A stretch of DNA of 64,000 nucleotides from Dinoroseobacter sp965279125 (GCA_965279125.1 CBDIHL010000045.1:334556-398555), one strand, 5' to 3'. Positions 1 to 9,355 are shown, counted from the stretch's first letter. A program made the numbers and translations. The notes: a model not told the origin generated them from the sequence alone.

Positions 1-78
1 CCAGCCACGCCGCTGGTATTCGGCACACATGTAGCGGCCCAGATAGCCGGTGGCGCCTGCGATGAAGACGGTGTTCAT
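1..78 (-). CDS. NAD(P)-binding SDR/NmrA-like protein, N-terminal fragment
   Basis: Only the first 26 codons lie inside the window; the gene runs off the left edge. The reading starts at an ATG whose complement is at 76-78 and shows a beta strand followed by GATGYLG at residues 8-14. This is the GxxGxxG dinucleotide-binding turn of atypical short-chain dehydrogenases and NmrA-like epimerases. It lies 110 bp downstream of the AraC-type gene on the same strand and could be its regulatory target. The exact subfamily cannot be told from this fragment. Confidence 0.7.
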   Translation of the reverse strand, partial: MNTVFIAGATGYLGRYMCAEYQRRGW

Positions 79-188
79 GGTCTTCTGCCTTTCTCGAACT
101 TCGTGTCGAGACAGCAGATAGCCAAATACCTCGCCCCCTGGCATGACCGGAGCGCTCAATCAATTGACAGTTGGTAACAGGTGGGGCG

Positions 189-1214
189 TCAGGCAGCCTG
201 ATTGAGATAAGCAGTCGGGCTGAGCCCGGTCCATCGCTTGAACGCGCGCACGAAAGACGACGCTTCCGAGAAGCCCAACAGATAGGCCGTCTCGTTCACG
301 GTGACGCGCTGCGCGCTCAGGTAATCCAGTGCCATGCGGTGGCGCAGGTCATCATGGATCTCGGCAAAGGTCACGCTTTCGGCCTTGAGCCTGCGATAGA
401 GGGTCTGGCGGCTCATCCCAAGGTCTTTGGCGACCCGATCCATCGACAAAGTGCCTTCGTGCAGTTTCGGCAAGATCTGTGCTTCGATCTGGGCGCGGAT
501 TGAGGTTTCGGTCCGCAGCGCAGCCAGCAGCTTGTCGGCATGCTGGGTGAAGATACCGAACGCGTAGGCGTTGCCGGGTTCGAATTGCGTCTCGGGACTG
601 TCCCAGACCGGGTCAATCCGCAGAGCGTTGCGGGATGCGTTGAACTGGACGGGCACCCGAAACAGGTCCGGGTACTGATCAGCGTGCGGCGGTGGCGGGT
701 AGGTCACCTGCAATTCGATCTCGAATATCGCACCGGGGAAGGAGCGGCGAAACTCGCTGATGAACCGCGCAAAGGACACCTCGGACCAAAAGGCCATGTC
801 GGGCGGCAGGATCAGATGATCTACGATCCAAAGCGCGTCGTTGATGCGCTGCAGTTCGAACCGATCCACGCCCGGCGGAAGCTCTACATCGCCCATCAGG
901 TGCAAATAACGGTTGAGTTGCTCGAAAGAGTGGCGCAGCGACGCCGATGTGTGCACAATCTGGCCGACCACCGACATCGTTTCCAGTTCCGTATCGAACG
1001 TGTGGCGAAGCAATAGGGCCGTATCGCCCGTTTGCATGATCGCGGCGGCAATCAGCTTCTGATAGGCGGACACGCGGATCCTGTTGTCCTGGTCAGACAG
1101 ATCGTCCTCGGTCAGCCCGCTTTCGGCCAGGATCGCGGAACGGTTCGCCCCTTTTTCGCAGGCATAAGAGGCGAAAGACGCGGCAAATCCCGCAGCCATC
1201 GTTTGGTCCGTCAC
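189..1214 (-). CDS. AraC-family transcriptional regulator (arabinose-binding-type N-domain)
   Basis: The 341-residue protein is the usual length for AraC regulators with the long N-terminal ligand-binding domain (about residues 15-205). The C-terminal double helix-turn-helix covers about residues 240-338, with recognisable segments DRVAKDLGMSRQTLYRRLK and LLGFSEASSFVRAFKRWTG. The start is a GTG at 1212-1214 with a strong AGGAGG about 10 nt upstream; an internal ATG five codons later is less well placed. It probably controls the downstream SDR-type gene. The ligand is unknown. Confidence 0.88.
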   Translation of the reverse strand: MTDQTMAAGFAASFASYACEKGANRSAILAESGLTEDDLSDQDNRIRVSAYQKLIAAAIMQTGDTALLLRHTFDTELETMSVVGQIVHTSASLRHSFEQLNRYLHLMGDVELPPGVDRFELQRINDALWIVDHLILPPDMAFWSEVSFARFISEFRRSFPGAIFEIELQVTYPPPPHADQYPDLFRVPVQFNASRNALRIDPVWDSPETQFEPGNAYAFGIFTQHADKLLAALRTETSIRAQIEAQILPKLHEGTLSMDRVAKDLGMSRQTLYRRLKAESVTFAEIHDDLRHRMALDYLSAQRVTVNETAYLLGFSEASSFVRAFKRWTGLSPTAYLNQAA

Positions 1215-1627
1215 GATCGTCGCCTCCTATCCTCCACCAGAGGCTACGGCCTGCACGTGAGGCCGGTCAACTCGGAGCGTAGGTAGGCATGGGCGTCTGA
1301 GAGAAGATGCAATCGGGCACCTTCGCGCAAACGCAAATCGCTATCATGCCGTGGCTGCCCCTAAGTTCGGCACGTGCAGCAGGCGTTGCCAATCGTCTCA
1401 ATTCGGACAAAGCAAAACGCAAAACGGAGCGTTCTCGATTGCAGAGAACCTTAAGGAAAAGCCGCCATCGGACTCTCGCTCCATTACTGTTTCGTCCCGA
1501 TGTGTGAGTTCCACAAAGCTCAAAATTCGCGCCAGCAGCGAATGACCGCAAAGCGGGCTGCGATTGCATCATTTGACAGTCGGGGGAAGGTCCGCAATGG
1601 GCCGTGAGTGACAGCGGCCCAAGTTTC
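1215..1627. other. Intergenic stretch without a convincing gene
   Basis: About 410 bp between the AraC gene and the integrase remnant. A minus-strand open frame of 123 codons (1267-1638) exists but has no recognisable domain or ribosome binding site, and it overlaps the integrase end. I treat it as non-coding. I have the impression that similar translated peptides recur as predicted ORFs in roseobacters, which would point to a dispersed non-coding repeat. That is memory, not something shown here. Confidence 0.4.
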
Positions 1628-2260
1628 TTAGATTTCAATGGCTTCAGAGATGGCCAGGGCGTCCTCTAATTCAACACCAAGATACCGGACAGTGCTGTCC
1701 ATCTTGGTGTGTCTCAGTAGAAGCTGAACGGCCCGAAGATTGCCAGTCTCTTTGTATATCTATGTTACCTTGGTTCGGCGCATTGAATGCGTTCCGTAGG
1801 CTGTTGCCTCTAGGCCAATCGATGTGACCCAGTCGCGGACGATCCGGGCATATTGGCGCGTGGAGATATGTAGACGTTCGTGAAATCGGCCGGGCCACAG
1901 ATATTCAGATCCGACCATAAGCGGGTCCTCCATCCATTTCGCGACTGATGCGCGTGTGCCTTCTGAAATCTCAAAGCGGACGGGTTTTCTGGTTTTGCTT
2001 TGAAGCACCGATGCCCGCCCCTGGATCTGTCCCGAAGCCATGACATCAACGATCTGCATGCGGCATAGATCGCAGCCGCGCAGTTTGCTGTCGATTGCCA
2101 TATTGAAGAGTGCGAGATCGTGATAGTTTTCTGCGAGTTCAAGGCGAACGCGAATTGCCCAGACCTGCTTTGGTTTCGGCGGTCGCTTCTTCCCAACAAT
2201 ACGGCCCTTGTTCCAAGCGGGACGAAGCGCGCGAATGGCAGGTAAATTTGGTGTGCCCAT
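1628..2260 (-). pseudogene. Small tyrosine recombinase/integrase interrupted by one amber codon
   Basis: Read from the ATG at 2258-2260, which is preceded by a GGAGG, the frame gives a short tyrosine recombinase. The first catalytic Arg is probably in SKLRGCDL, HxxR is in THSMRRT, and after the stop come LLRHTKMDST and the Tyr segment VRYLGVE. The frame is open to a TAA at 1628-1630 except for TAG at 1760-1762. That codon stands where a Gln (CAG) would restore the protein, so a single C-to-T change removes the C-terminal third with the catalytic His and Tyr. Full length would be about 210 residues. It is inactive unless the amber codon is suppressed. Confidence 0.8.
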
Positions 2261-2395
2261 GACTGATCCTCCGATCCGCCAATCCCTCCCGTAACGACAA
2301 CCCGACGTTGACCCAGCTACCATATCACAGGCCGCGGCGATGCACCCGCAGTCGGCAAAGAACCCAATGCCACTTGCTATAGAAATTGCAAAAAA

Positions 2396-2410
2396 GAACA
2401 AATCATGAAC
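2396..2410 (+). promoter_or_regulatory. LexA (SOS) box of the imuA-imuB-dnaE2 operon
   Basis: The sequence GAACAAATCATGAAC is a perfect GAAC-N7-GAAC direct repeat, the reverse-strand form of the alphaproteobacterial SOS box GTTC-N7-GTTC. It ends 14 nt before the imuA ATG at 2425, so bound LexA would cover the start region. This makes the operon DNA-damage inducible and argues against the upstream TTG at 2386 as the imuA start. Confidence 0.88.
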
Positions 2411-2424
2411 AATGCTATACGTGC

Positions 2425-3123
2425 ATGACAAGCGATTCTTTATACGGGCAAGTTTTGCCGTTCCCGCAGCCTGTAACCCTTGGGCGACCTGCGTTGACAG
2501 ATGTTTTGTGCCACACACCTGCCGAAGCGGGGGCGATTGGTGTTGTGCTGGCCGAATTTGGTCAGGCCGACCTGCCGATCATCTGGGTGCAAGATTATGC
2601 CGCGCGCCGCGAAAACGGGCAGCTTTATATGCCGGGTCTGCGGGCCTTACAGGTTACCCAACCAATTTTGCGTGTCACCGTCAGCCATCCGCGCGATGTG
2701 CTGTGGGCAATGGAAGAGGCCGCGAATTGCGCGGGTCTGTCTGCGGTCATCGGCGAGGTGCATGGCGCGCCAGCCGTATTGGATTTCACCGCCACCAAAC
2801 GTTTGGCTATGCGGGCCGAGACCTCTGGCGTACCGCTCTATCTAATCCGCAGCGGCGATCCTGGTGTGCTCAGTGCAGCGCGTGCGCGGTGGCGCGTGGG
2901 ATCGTTGCCGTCCCAGCCCAACCCGCACGACCCACAAGCCCCTGGCAAGGCGCAATGGGACTTGGATTTGTTCCGGGCGCGCGGCCGCAATCCGGGCCGT
3001 TGGGTGGCGCGTTATGACCCGCAAGCAAGCCGCGCCGCAGATCGTCTCAGTCTGGTTTCCCGATCTGACATACGAGCGGTGGAAACGCGTGATCAGCGCA
3101 TACCGGACGGTGCCGAACCGTGA
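2425..3123 (+). CDS. imuA: ImuA, SOS mutagenesis accessory protein
   Basis: ImuA (SulA/RecA-related) is a partner of ImuB and DnaE2 in damage-induced mutagenesis. The 232-residue product begins MTSDSLYGQV at the ATG at 2425, just after the LexA box. A TTG 13 codons upstream is also in frame but lies before the operator. The middle of the protein has a RecA-like strand-helix pattern without an intact Walker A. The end overlaps imuB by 110 bp, which is common in alphaproteobacteria and suggests translational coupling. Identity rests mainly on the operon context and the conserved segment near WDLDLFRARG. Confidence 0.85.
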   Translation: MTSDSLYGQVLPFPQPVTLGRPALTDVLCHTPAEAGAIGVVLAEFGQADLPIIWVQDYAARRENGQLYMPGLRALQVTQPILRVTVSHPRDVLWAMEEAANCAGLSAVIGEVHGAPAVLDFTATKRLAMRAETSGVPLYLIRSGDPGVLSAARARWRVGSLPSQPNPHDPQAPGKAQWDLDLFRARGRNPGRWVARYDPQASRAADRLSLVSRSDIRAVETRDQRIPDGAEP

Positions 3124-4552
3124 TGTGCCGGTGGTTCTCTCGCACGAAGGCAGTCATGGTCCTGTGGTCTACAGCACCAATCAGACGGCAAAAGAACGTG
3201 GCATCAAAACCGGTGATCGTGTGGTTGATGCGCAAGCGATCCACCTTGATTTACATGTGGAGCGTGCGGATTTGGAGGGCGATGAGGTCTTGATGCACCG
3301 CCTTGTGCATTGGACGCGGCGCTGGTGCCCGTGGACTGTGCAAGACAGATGCGACGGGCTTTATTTGGATGTCACAGGGGCCGCGCATTTGTTCGGCGGT
3401 GAGGTCCGGATACTGCGCGATATCGTGCAACGCCTTGCGATGCAGGGGCTGACCGCACGGGTTGCGATGGCACCGACACCGGGAGCAGCACAGGCGTTGG
3501 CGCGGTACGGGGCGCAATATCAGATTTCGCAGGATGCGGCGCAGGATTTGTCTGCGCTGCCGGTCGCGGCGTTGCGGATTACGCCTGAAATGGTGCGTTT
3601 GCTGAACCGGCTGGGCCTTAAGACAATTGGTGCTCTGGCTGCCGTTCCACGCGCCGCGCTGATGCAGCGGTTTTCGACTGTGCCGCAGGATTGCAATCCG
3701 CTGATGTTGATGGACCGCGCTTTTGGGGCCAGCCCTGATCCGATAAACGCGCCGCCCGATCATGAGCGTATCATGGCCCGCGCGCATTTGGCTGAGCCTG
3801 TGATTGACCCTGTCCCGCACCTCAAAGGGCTGGTCGATAATCTGTGCCAGCAGTTGGCTAAGGCGGAACAGGGCGCGCGGCAATTGCGACTGACGATCTA
3901 CCGGATTGATAGCGAATGTCGCACTGTGCAGCTGCTGACGGCCAAGGCGAGCCGGGACGCGGCCCATCTCTTGCGCCTGTTTGATGGCAAGCTTGACGGT
4001 ATTGATCCAGGGTTTGGCTTTGACTTGCTGACGCTTGAGGCCGCCCAGATTGAGCCTGTGTCGCGGATACAAGAAAATCTGTATGGCAAACGCGATACCC
4101 AAACCGATGTAGCAGGGTTGGTGGACAGGCTTTCCGCGCGGTTGGGGCGCGACAACATCACGTGGTCCACATGGCGCGAAAGTCATATCCCCGAACGGAT
4201 CGAAGGCCGCGTACCCGCCTTGCAAGGTGCGCCCAGCGATGCGCCCGAATTGCTACATGATCGCCCCATCCGCGTGCTTAATCCACCTGAGGAGGTGCGC
4301 GTGATCTATGCTGTGCCCGAAGGCCCCCCGTCGCAATTTCGCTGGCGCGGTGTGCTGTATAAATCGACCCGCCACGCAGGGCCGGAACGGATCGCGCCCG
4401 AATGGTGGCGCGACCGTCCCGGCACGCGCCTGCGTGATTATTATAAGGTCGAAGTTCAGGATGGACGTCGCTTTTGGTTGTACCGTGAAGGGATTTTGCA
4501 CGATGGGCGCGGCGCTGATCCGCGCTGGTTTATGCATGGATTTTTCGCCTGA
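3014..4552 (+). CDS. imuB: ImuB, Y-family polymerase-like mutasome hub
   Basis: This 512-residue DinB/UmuC-like protein is, in its family, a non-catalytic adaptor that links ImuA and DnaE2 to the beta clamp. The start is the ATG at 3014 (MTRKQAAPQIVSVWFPDL), matching the usual ImuB N-terminus; an open frame further upstream is overlap with imuA. The region around GLYLDVTGAAHLFGGE lies where active Y-family enzymes carry catalytic acidic residues, and the usual metal-binding set is not evident. The stop TGA shares one base with the dnaE2 ATG. Confidence 0.9.
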   Translation: MTRKQAAPQIVSVWFPDLTYERWKRVISAYRTVPNRDVPVVLSHEGSHGPVVYSTNQTAKERGIKTGDRVVDAQAIHLDLHVERADLEGDEVLMHRLVHWTRRWCPWTVQDRCDGLYLDVTGAAHLFGGEVRILRDIVQRLAMQGLTARVAMAPTPGAAQALARYGAQYQISQDAAQDLSALPVAALRITPEMVRLLNRLGLKTIGALAAVPRAALMQRFSTVPQDCNPLMLMDRAFGASPDPINAPPDHERIMARAHLAEPVIDPVPHLKGLVDNLCQQLAKAEQGARQLRLTIYRIDSECRTVQLLTAKASRDAAHLLRLFDGKLDGIDPGFGFDLLTLEAAQIEPVSRIQENLYGKRDTQTDVAGLVDRLSARLGRDNITWSTWRESHIPERIEGRVPALQGAPSDAPELLHDRPIRVLNPPEEVRVIYAVPEGPPSQFRWRGVLYKSTRHAGPERIAPEWWRDRPGTRLRDYYKVEVQDGRRFWLYREGILHDGRGADPRWFMHGFFA

Positions 4553-7500
4553 TGCCGCTACAAGAGGGACACCCACGTCGGACATTAGGGGATGAACGCT
4601 TCACGCCAAATCCACCTAGTCCATACGTCGAGTTTGGGCTGGCCAGTTGTTTTTCCTTTCTACGGGCTGCGTCTGATGCGGTGGATTTGACCGCGACGGC
4701 AAATATGTTGGGCTATGACCGCATCGGTATCTCGGATCACAACACACTTGCGGGCGTCGTGCGCATCCATACCGAGGCTGCAAAAGCCTGCGTGCACCCA
4801 CTGATCGGCGCGCGTTTGGTATTACTATGCGGGACAGAACTACTGGCCTATCCACAGGATCGCGCCGCCTATGCACGATTATCAACGCTTTTGTCGCAAG
4901 GTAAAATGCAGACTGCAGACGGTGCATGGCAGGATAAAGGCGAAACGCATCTGACGCTTGAGATGCTGCGCGATCATGCAAAAGGCCTGCATCTGATCGT
5001 GATGCCGCCCGAGAACTTAGATGTCTTCGCGGCGGGCTTGCCCCGTCTGCTCTGCGCATTGCCCGGTATGGCCTATATCGGTGCGACGTTTCTCTACCGT
5101 GGTGATGATCGCGCGCGGATCAACCGGCTGGATACATTGGCCCGCACGCATGGCTTGGCGATTTTGGCGACGAATGATGTGCTTTATCACGCGCCCGAAC
5201 GCCGCCCGCTACAGGACGTCATGGTCGCAATCCGTGAAGGCGTAACTGTCCCCAAGGCTGGTTTTCTGCTGGGTGCGAACGCCGAGCGCCACCTTAAATC
5301 CCCTTCCGAGATGTGCCGCCTGTTTGCTGATTGGCCTCATGCGATTATTGCCACACGCAAGCTTGCCGATACGATCACATTCCAACTAACCGACCTGCGT
5401 TACGAATACCCACATGAGATCGTGCCAACGGGCAAGACAGCCCAAGACGAGCTTGAACACCTCACATGGAAAGGGGCCAAAACCCGTTATCCTGACGGTG
5501 TACCCGATCATGTCACAGCGCTGATCCACAAAGAATTTGCGCTGATCAAAAGCAAAGATATCGCGCGGTATTTCCTGACGATCCACGACATTGTCCGCTT
5601 TGCCCGATACGAGGCACAACCACCGATCCTATGCCAAGGGCGCGGATCAGCTGCGAACTCTGCCGTTTGTTTCTGTCTGGGCGTGACCTCCGTCGATCCT
5701 AATGAAACCAACGTCCTGTTTGAACGCTTTCTCAGCGAAGAACGGGATGAGCCCCCTGACATTGACGTGGATTTCGAACACGAACGTCGCGAAGAGGTGA
5801 TCCAATATGTGTACGGCAAATATGGCCGTCATCGCGCGGGGCTATGCGCGACCGTTATCCACTACCGTCCGCGTTCCGCCATTCGTGAGGTCGGCAAGGC
5901 GATGGGGCTGTCGGAGGATGTTACGTCGAAGCTTGCAGGTACTATTTGGGGTAGCTTTGAAGGGCAAATGGATGATGAACGCGCCAAAGAAGCGGGGCTT
6001 GACCTGTCTGATCCCTACCTGCGGATTGTGTTGAAACTCGCCAAACAAATGATCGGAATGCCGCGTCATCTGTCCCAGCATGTTGGCGGCTTTATCCTGA
6101 CCGAACGCCCACTGACAGAGATTGTCCCTATCGGGAATGGGGCCATGCCAGAGCGCAGTTTCATCGAATGGGACAAGGATGACATCGACGCGCTTGGTAT
6201 CTTCAAGGTCGATATTCTCGCACTTGGAATGCTGACCTGTATCGCCAAATGTTTCGACCTGCTGGAGGCGCATTACGACCAGCAGCTTGATCTCGCCACC
6301 GTCCCACAAGACGACACAGCGACCTATGACATGTTGTGCGACGGGGATAGCCTTGGCGTTTTCCAAGTCGAAAGCCGCGCACAAATGGCGATGCTTCCCA
6401 AACTGCGCCCGCGCGTGTTTTATGATCTGGTGATCGAGGTTGCCATCGTGCGCCCCGGTCCGATCCAAGGCGACATGGTGCATCCGTATCTGCGGCGCAG
6501 GCAAGGAATTGAGGAAGTCGATTATCCATGCCCCGCTCCAGAGCATCCGCAGGACGAACTAAAGAAAATTCTTGGCCGCACTATGGGCGTCCCAATCTTT
6601 CAAGAGCAAGCCATGCAAATCGCCATGGACGCGGCCAAGTTTACGCCTGCGCAGTCCAACGCCCTGCGCAAAGCGATGGCAACATTCCGGTCACGTGGCA
6701 CGATTGAAACCCTACAATCGCAGATGGTCGGGAATATGGTTGAACGCGGATATGATCCCGTATTTGCGCAACGCTGCTTTGACCAGATCAAAGGTTTTGG
6801 CGAATACGGGTTCCCAGAAAGCCACGCGGCAAGTTTTGCCACGCTGGTATATGTCTCAAGCTGGATGAAATGTCATTATCCTGCGGCCTTTGCCTGCGCA
6901 TTGCTGAATTCGCAACCAATGGGGTTTTACGCGCCAGCGCAGATCGTCCGCGATGCCCGCGACCATGGGGTAGAGGTGCGCGATGTGGACGTGAACTATT
7001 CTGATTGGGATTGCACATTGGAACCTTGCGGCGATGGCTTTGCCTTGCGATTGGGCATGCGCTTGGTCGATGGGCTATATGAAGACGCCGGCAATCGGAT
7101 CGTCATCATGCGTGACACGCCATATAGTGACATCGCCACTCTGAAAGAGCGCGCAGGTTTAGACGTAAAAGCCTTAGGCAAGCTCTCTGCTGCTGACACG
7201 CTACGCTCTATGGGGCTCGAACGCCGTCAAGCGCTTTGGCAATCAAAAGCCTTGAAAGACGCCCCTGCCTTGCCGATTTTTGAACATTCGGGGGCCAGCA
7301 CACGCGGCGTTGATCCAGAGGTAGCGTTGCCAAAAATGCCCAAAGCCGAACATGTCGTTGCTGATTATCAAACATTGCGATTATCCCTCAAAGCGCACCC
7401 CATGTCGTTTTACCGTGCCAGCCTGCACCAACAGGGGTTTGCCGCATCATCAGACCTAATACAAATGCATCATGGACAACGTGTCTCGCTTGCAGGGCTA

Positions 7501-7860
7501 GTATTGGTACGACAAAAACCGGGCAGCGCCAAAGGGGTTTGCTTTATCACGCTTGAGGATGAAACGGGCGTCACAAACCTCGTGATCTGGCCCAAAATGT
7601 TCAAAGCATACCGCTCGATCATCATGTCCGCACGACTGCTAGTCGTCAAAGGCCGGGTACAAACCGACGGGCGTGTCATTCATGTGGTTGCCGAAAATCT
7701 GCAAGATCGCAGCGATCGACTTTCGGGACTATCAGACGTTATATTGCCTGAAATCACGACACGAGGTGACCACCCGACGCATCCGATACCCGGACAGGTC
7801 GGGATCAGAGGGCACCCGCGCAATGTGCGGGTCATACCAAAGTCACGGGATTTTCATTGA
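4552..7860 (+). CDS. dnaE2: DnaE2, error-prone DNA polymerase III alpha subunit
   Basis: The 1102-residue protein is the catalytic translesion polymerase of the ImuA-ImuB-DnaE2 mutasome. An N-terminal PHP domain covers about residues 25-230. The C-family palm contains GRGSAANS at 363-370 and the catalytic PDIDVDF at 402-408, followed by a fingers segment with RPGPIQGDMVHPYL. An OB-fold region lies near residues 960-1050. The ATG overlaps the imuB stop by one base. The gene looks intact and is expected to follow the LexA box upstream of imuA. Confidence 0.95.
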   Translation: MPLQEGHPRRTLGDERFTPNPPSPYVEFGLASCFSFLRAASDAVDLTATANMLGYDRIGISDHNTLAGVVRIHTEAAKACVHPLIGARLVLLCGTELLAYPQDRAAYARLSTLLSQGKMQTADGAWQDKGETHLTLEMLRDHAKGLHLIVMPPENLDVFAAGLPRLLCALPGMAYIGATFLYRGDDRARINRLDTLARTHGLAILATNDVLYHAPERRPLQDVMVAIREGVTVPKAGFLLGANAERHLKSPSEMCRLFADWPHAIIATRKLADTITFQLTDLRYEYPHEIVPTGKTAQDELEHLTWKGAKTRYPDGVPDHVTALIHKEFALIKSKDIARYFLTIHDIVRFARYEAQPPILCQGRGSAANSAVCFCLGVTSVDPNETNVLFERFLSEERDEPPDIDVDFEHERREEVIQYVYGKYGRHRAGLCATVIHYRPRSAIREVGKAMGLSEDVTSKLAGTIWGSFEGQMDDERAKEAGLDLSDPYLRIVLKLAKQMIGMPRHLSQHVGGFILTERPLTEIVPIGNGAMPERSFIEWDKDDIDALGIFKVDILALGMLTCIAKCFDLLEAHYDQQLDLATVPQDDTATYDMLCDGDSLGVFQVESRAQMAMLPKLRPRVFYDLVIEVAIVRPGPIQGDMVHPYLRRRQGIEEVDYPCPAPEHPQDELKKILGRTMGVPIFQEQAMQIAMDAAKFTPAQSNALRKAMATFRSRGTIETLQSQMVGNMVERGYDPVFAQRCFDQIKGFGEYGFPESHAASFATLVYVSSWMKCHYPAAFACALLNSQPMGFYAPAQIVRDARDHGVEVRDVDVNYSDWDCTLEPCGDGFALRLGMRLVDGLYEDAGNRIVIMRDTPYSDIATLKERAGLDVKALGKLSAADTLRSMGLERRQALWQSKALKDAPALPIFEHSGASTRGVDPEVALPKMPKAEHVVADYQTLRLSLKAHPMSFYRASLHQQGFAASSDLIQMHHGQRVSLAGLVLVRQKPGSAKGVCFITLEDETGVTNLVIWPKMFKAYRSIIMSARLLVVKGRVQTDGRVIHVVAENLQDRSDRLSGLSDVILPEITTRGDHPTHPIPGQVGIRGHPRNVRVIPKSRDFH

Positions 7861-7973
7861 AACTAAGCATGATCTTTTGAAAGAAGACGTTGATGTAATC
7901 GCAGCTAAATCAAATTTTGTAACGCACATTGTGAATTCGGCAACTACCGGATTTTGCTCGCACGGCGAAGGTC

Positions 7974-8011
7974 CGCTGCCCGGCAGCGTATGCGAAGCAT
8001 GCGCGAGAGGG
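7974..8011 (+). repeat. Hairpin insert copy a
   Basis: CGCTGCCCGGCA, then an 8-bp stem GCGTATGC / GCATGCGC with loop GAA (one G-U pair), then GAGAGGG. It lies in the orfB remnant directly after the codons for ARQDVF as read on the minus strand. 38 nt. Confidence 0.75.
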
Positions 8012-8110
8012 GAACACATCCTGCCTTGCAGCGTCGCGCGTGGTGTACGTTCGCCGCCTGATGCGTTCCCGTTTCAGCGGGTGAAAGAAGCTTTCTGCGA
8101 CCGCGTTGTC

Positions 8111-8147
8111 CGTTGCCCGGCAGCGCATGTTTATATGTGTGAGAGGG
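8111..8147 (+). repeat. Hairpin insert copy b
   Basis: CGTTGCCCGGCA, stem GCGCATGT / ATATGTGT with loop TT, then GAGAGGG; exactly 37 nt. As RNA all eight stem positions pair if G-U is allowed. Removing these 37 nt restores the transposase motif GNCH-DNAVAES without any other change. Confidence 0.85.
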
Positions 8148-8339
8148 ATGACAATTACCGCGCCTACTCATGCTTGCATCCAGATTATGTTTGCTGAGAA
8201 ACGATTGCCACTCTTTGCCAGTGAACTGTGACCCTTGGTCGGAATGGATCATGACCCTGTGCTTTAGTTTGCGCCGCCAAACGGCACTTAGTAATGCTTG
8301 CAGGGCCAGATCAGTTGTCATACGGGATTGCATCGATCC

Positions 8340-8380
8340 CGCTCCCCGGAAGTTGATTGCAAAGCAATCAATGAGAAGGG
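8340..8380 (+). repeat. Hairpin insert copy c
   Basis: CGCTCCCCGGAAG, stem TTGATTGC / GCAATCAA with loop AAA, then TGAGAAGGG. About 41 nt. It splits the transposase between FSRRVVG and the reading that resumes at MQSRMTTDLAL, in place of the usual VVGWSM. Confidence 0.72.
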
Positions 8381-8852
8381 GCCAACGACACGCCGTGAGA
8401 ACAGATCGATGACCACAGCGAGATATGATCGGCCTTCATGGGTCCTGATGTAGTTAATGTCGGTCACCCAAACCGCGTCAGATGCTGCAAGCTCAGACTG
8501 CCTGTCCAGCGTGTTGTCCGCGACTACAGCAGGCTTGCCGCCATAGCGACCAGGCCGACGCGTGTATCCGATCTGTGCTGTGATGCCTGCAAGGTTGGCC
8601 AAGCGTGCCACACGGTTCTCGGAGCAGGTCTCGCCAGCATCGTGCAGATCGTCGGTCAGCTTTCGATAGCCATAGACCTTGCCGCTCTCTGTCCATGCTT
8701 GTTGGATCAAATCCGTCTGACGCGCATCTTCCAGCGCACGCGCACTTACGGTCCTTTAAGCCATGCGTAAAAACCGCTGAAATGCACCGCCAGCACACGA
8801 CACATAGATCGCACAGAAAACTCTGCGCGGTGAGCCTCTATGAACGCGTACT

Positions 8853-9134
8853 TCACTGAGACTCGCGCGCGAAGTACGCGGTCGCCTCTTTTAGAATGGT
8901 CCGCTCCTCGGTCACGCGGGCCAGCTCGCGTTTCAACCGCCTGATCTCTGCGGCCTGTTCGGCAACTTCTGACCTGACAAGTGGCGACTTCGCAAACTGC
9001 GCCTTCCAAGTATACAGCGACTTGGTGCTGATCCCGAGCCGTTCTGCCACTTCGCTGACCGCATATCCACGCTCAACAACCTGCGCCACAGCGTCCTGTT
9101 TAAACTCGTCTGTAAACCGAATGCCCTTGTTAAT
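8853..9134 (-). pseudogene. IS3-family OrfA (HTH_Tnp_1), start codon lost
   Basis: The helix-turn-helix protein reads KGIRFTDEFKQDAVAQVV and then RLGISTKSLYTWK, ending with a leucine-rich coiled coil (EIRRLKRELARVTEE). The position that is ATG in the second copy (60812-60814) is ATT here (9132-9134). The only longer in-frame start lies in the terminal sequence of the element. The coding body is otherwise intact, but expression is doubtful. Confidence 0.75.
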
Positions 9135-9233
9135 ATCGGTCTCTCCTTCCTTCTCAACGATGCAAGCATTGTCTGCCAGGCAGCGGGTTCCAAAATTACC
9201 AAGCAAAGCGTCTACAAATCTAGCGGCACCTCA

Positions 9234-9355
9234 CTTCGTTATCGGCAGGCCAGTTCGTGGTCTTGTAAGTCGGGGGTATGTGTCCGCTCATGCATCCCAG
9301 CTACCATGCTGGATTCGCAAGATGAATCCAGCACGCGATTTGTGCATCAGAGCCC
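9234..9355 (-). mobile_element. IS5-family end fragment (left of the nested IS3)
   Basis: Read on the minus strand, 9355-9338 is close to the terminal sequence of the IS5-type element at 40.5-41.8 kb (shared TTG or TGATGCACAAAT). It is followed by GGATTC...GAATCCAGC and by an ATG opening MSGHIPPTYKTTNWPA, the N-terminus of the same transposase family. The reading is cut at 9233 by the end of the IS3-family element, which shows the order of insertion. Confidence 0.72.

Larger units (their letters stand above)
7935..8890 (-). pseudogene. IS3-family transposase OrfB (DDE), broken many times
   Basis: Pieces of one integrase-core protein lie in successive frames. FYAWLKGP is followed by a stop near 8755; then come YGYRKLTDDLHDAGE, WVTDINYIRTHEGRSYLAV (first Asp), HSDQGSQFT (second Asp) and SMSRRGNCH, then NAVAESFF (catalytic Glu) and ARQDVF. 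The gaps between the later pieces are filled by hairpin inserts at 8340-8380, 8111-8147 and 7974-8011. Deleting the insert at 8111-8147 joins GNCH directly to DNAVAESFF, the normal family sequence. The C-terminus after DVFD is missing. Confidence 0.85.
7930..9233 (-). mobile_element. Decayed IS3-family element, inserted into an IS5-family fragment
   Basis: Minus-strand orfA and a broken orfB of the IS3 type. The right end is sharp: the terminal TGAGGTGCC (complement at 9225-9233) is shared with the second copy ending at 60913, where it is also followed by CTAG. Beyond 9233 the sequence becomes the 5' end of an IS5-type transposase, so this element landed in an older insertion sequence. The left end is lost: homology stops soon after the hairpin insert at 7974-8011. 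Three hairpin inserts, one frameshift and one stop break orfB. Confidence 0.8.

Noticed and set aside
780..800. CTCGGACCAA in the AraC gene as a copy of the second hairpin type
   Set aside because: Only ten bases match, no hairpin and no interruption of the gene.
1267..1638. 123-codon minus-strand open frame
   Set aside because: No domain, no ribosome binding site, overlaps the end of the integrase remnant; composition like non-coding DNA.
2386..2424. TTG start 13 codons upstream in imuA
   Set aside because: Lies before the LexA box, which would then be inside the coding sequence; no ribosome site.
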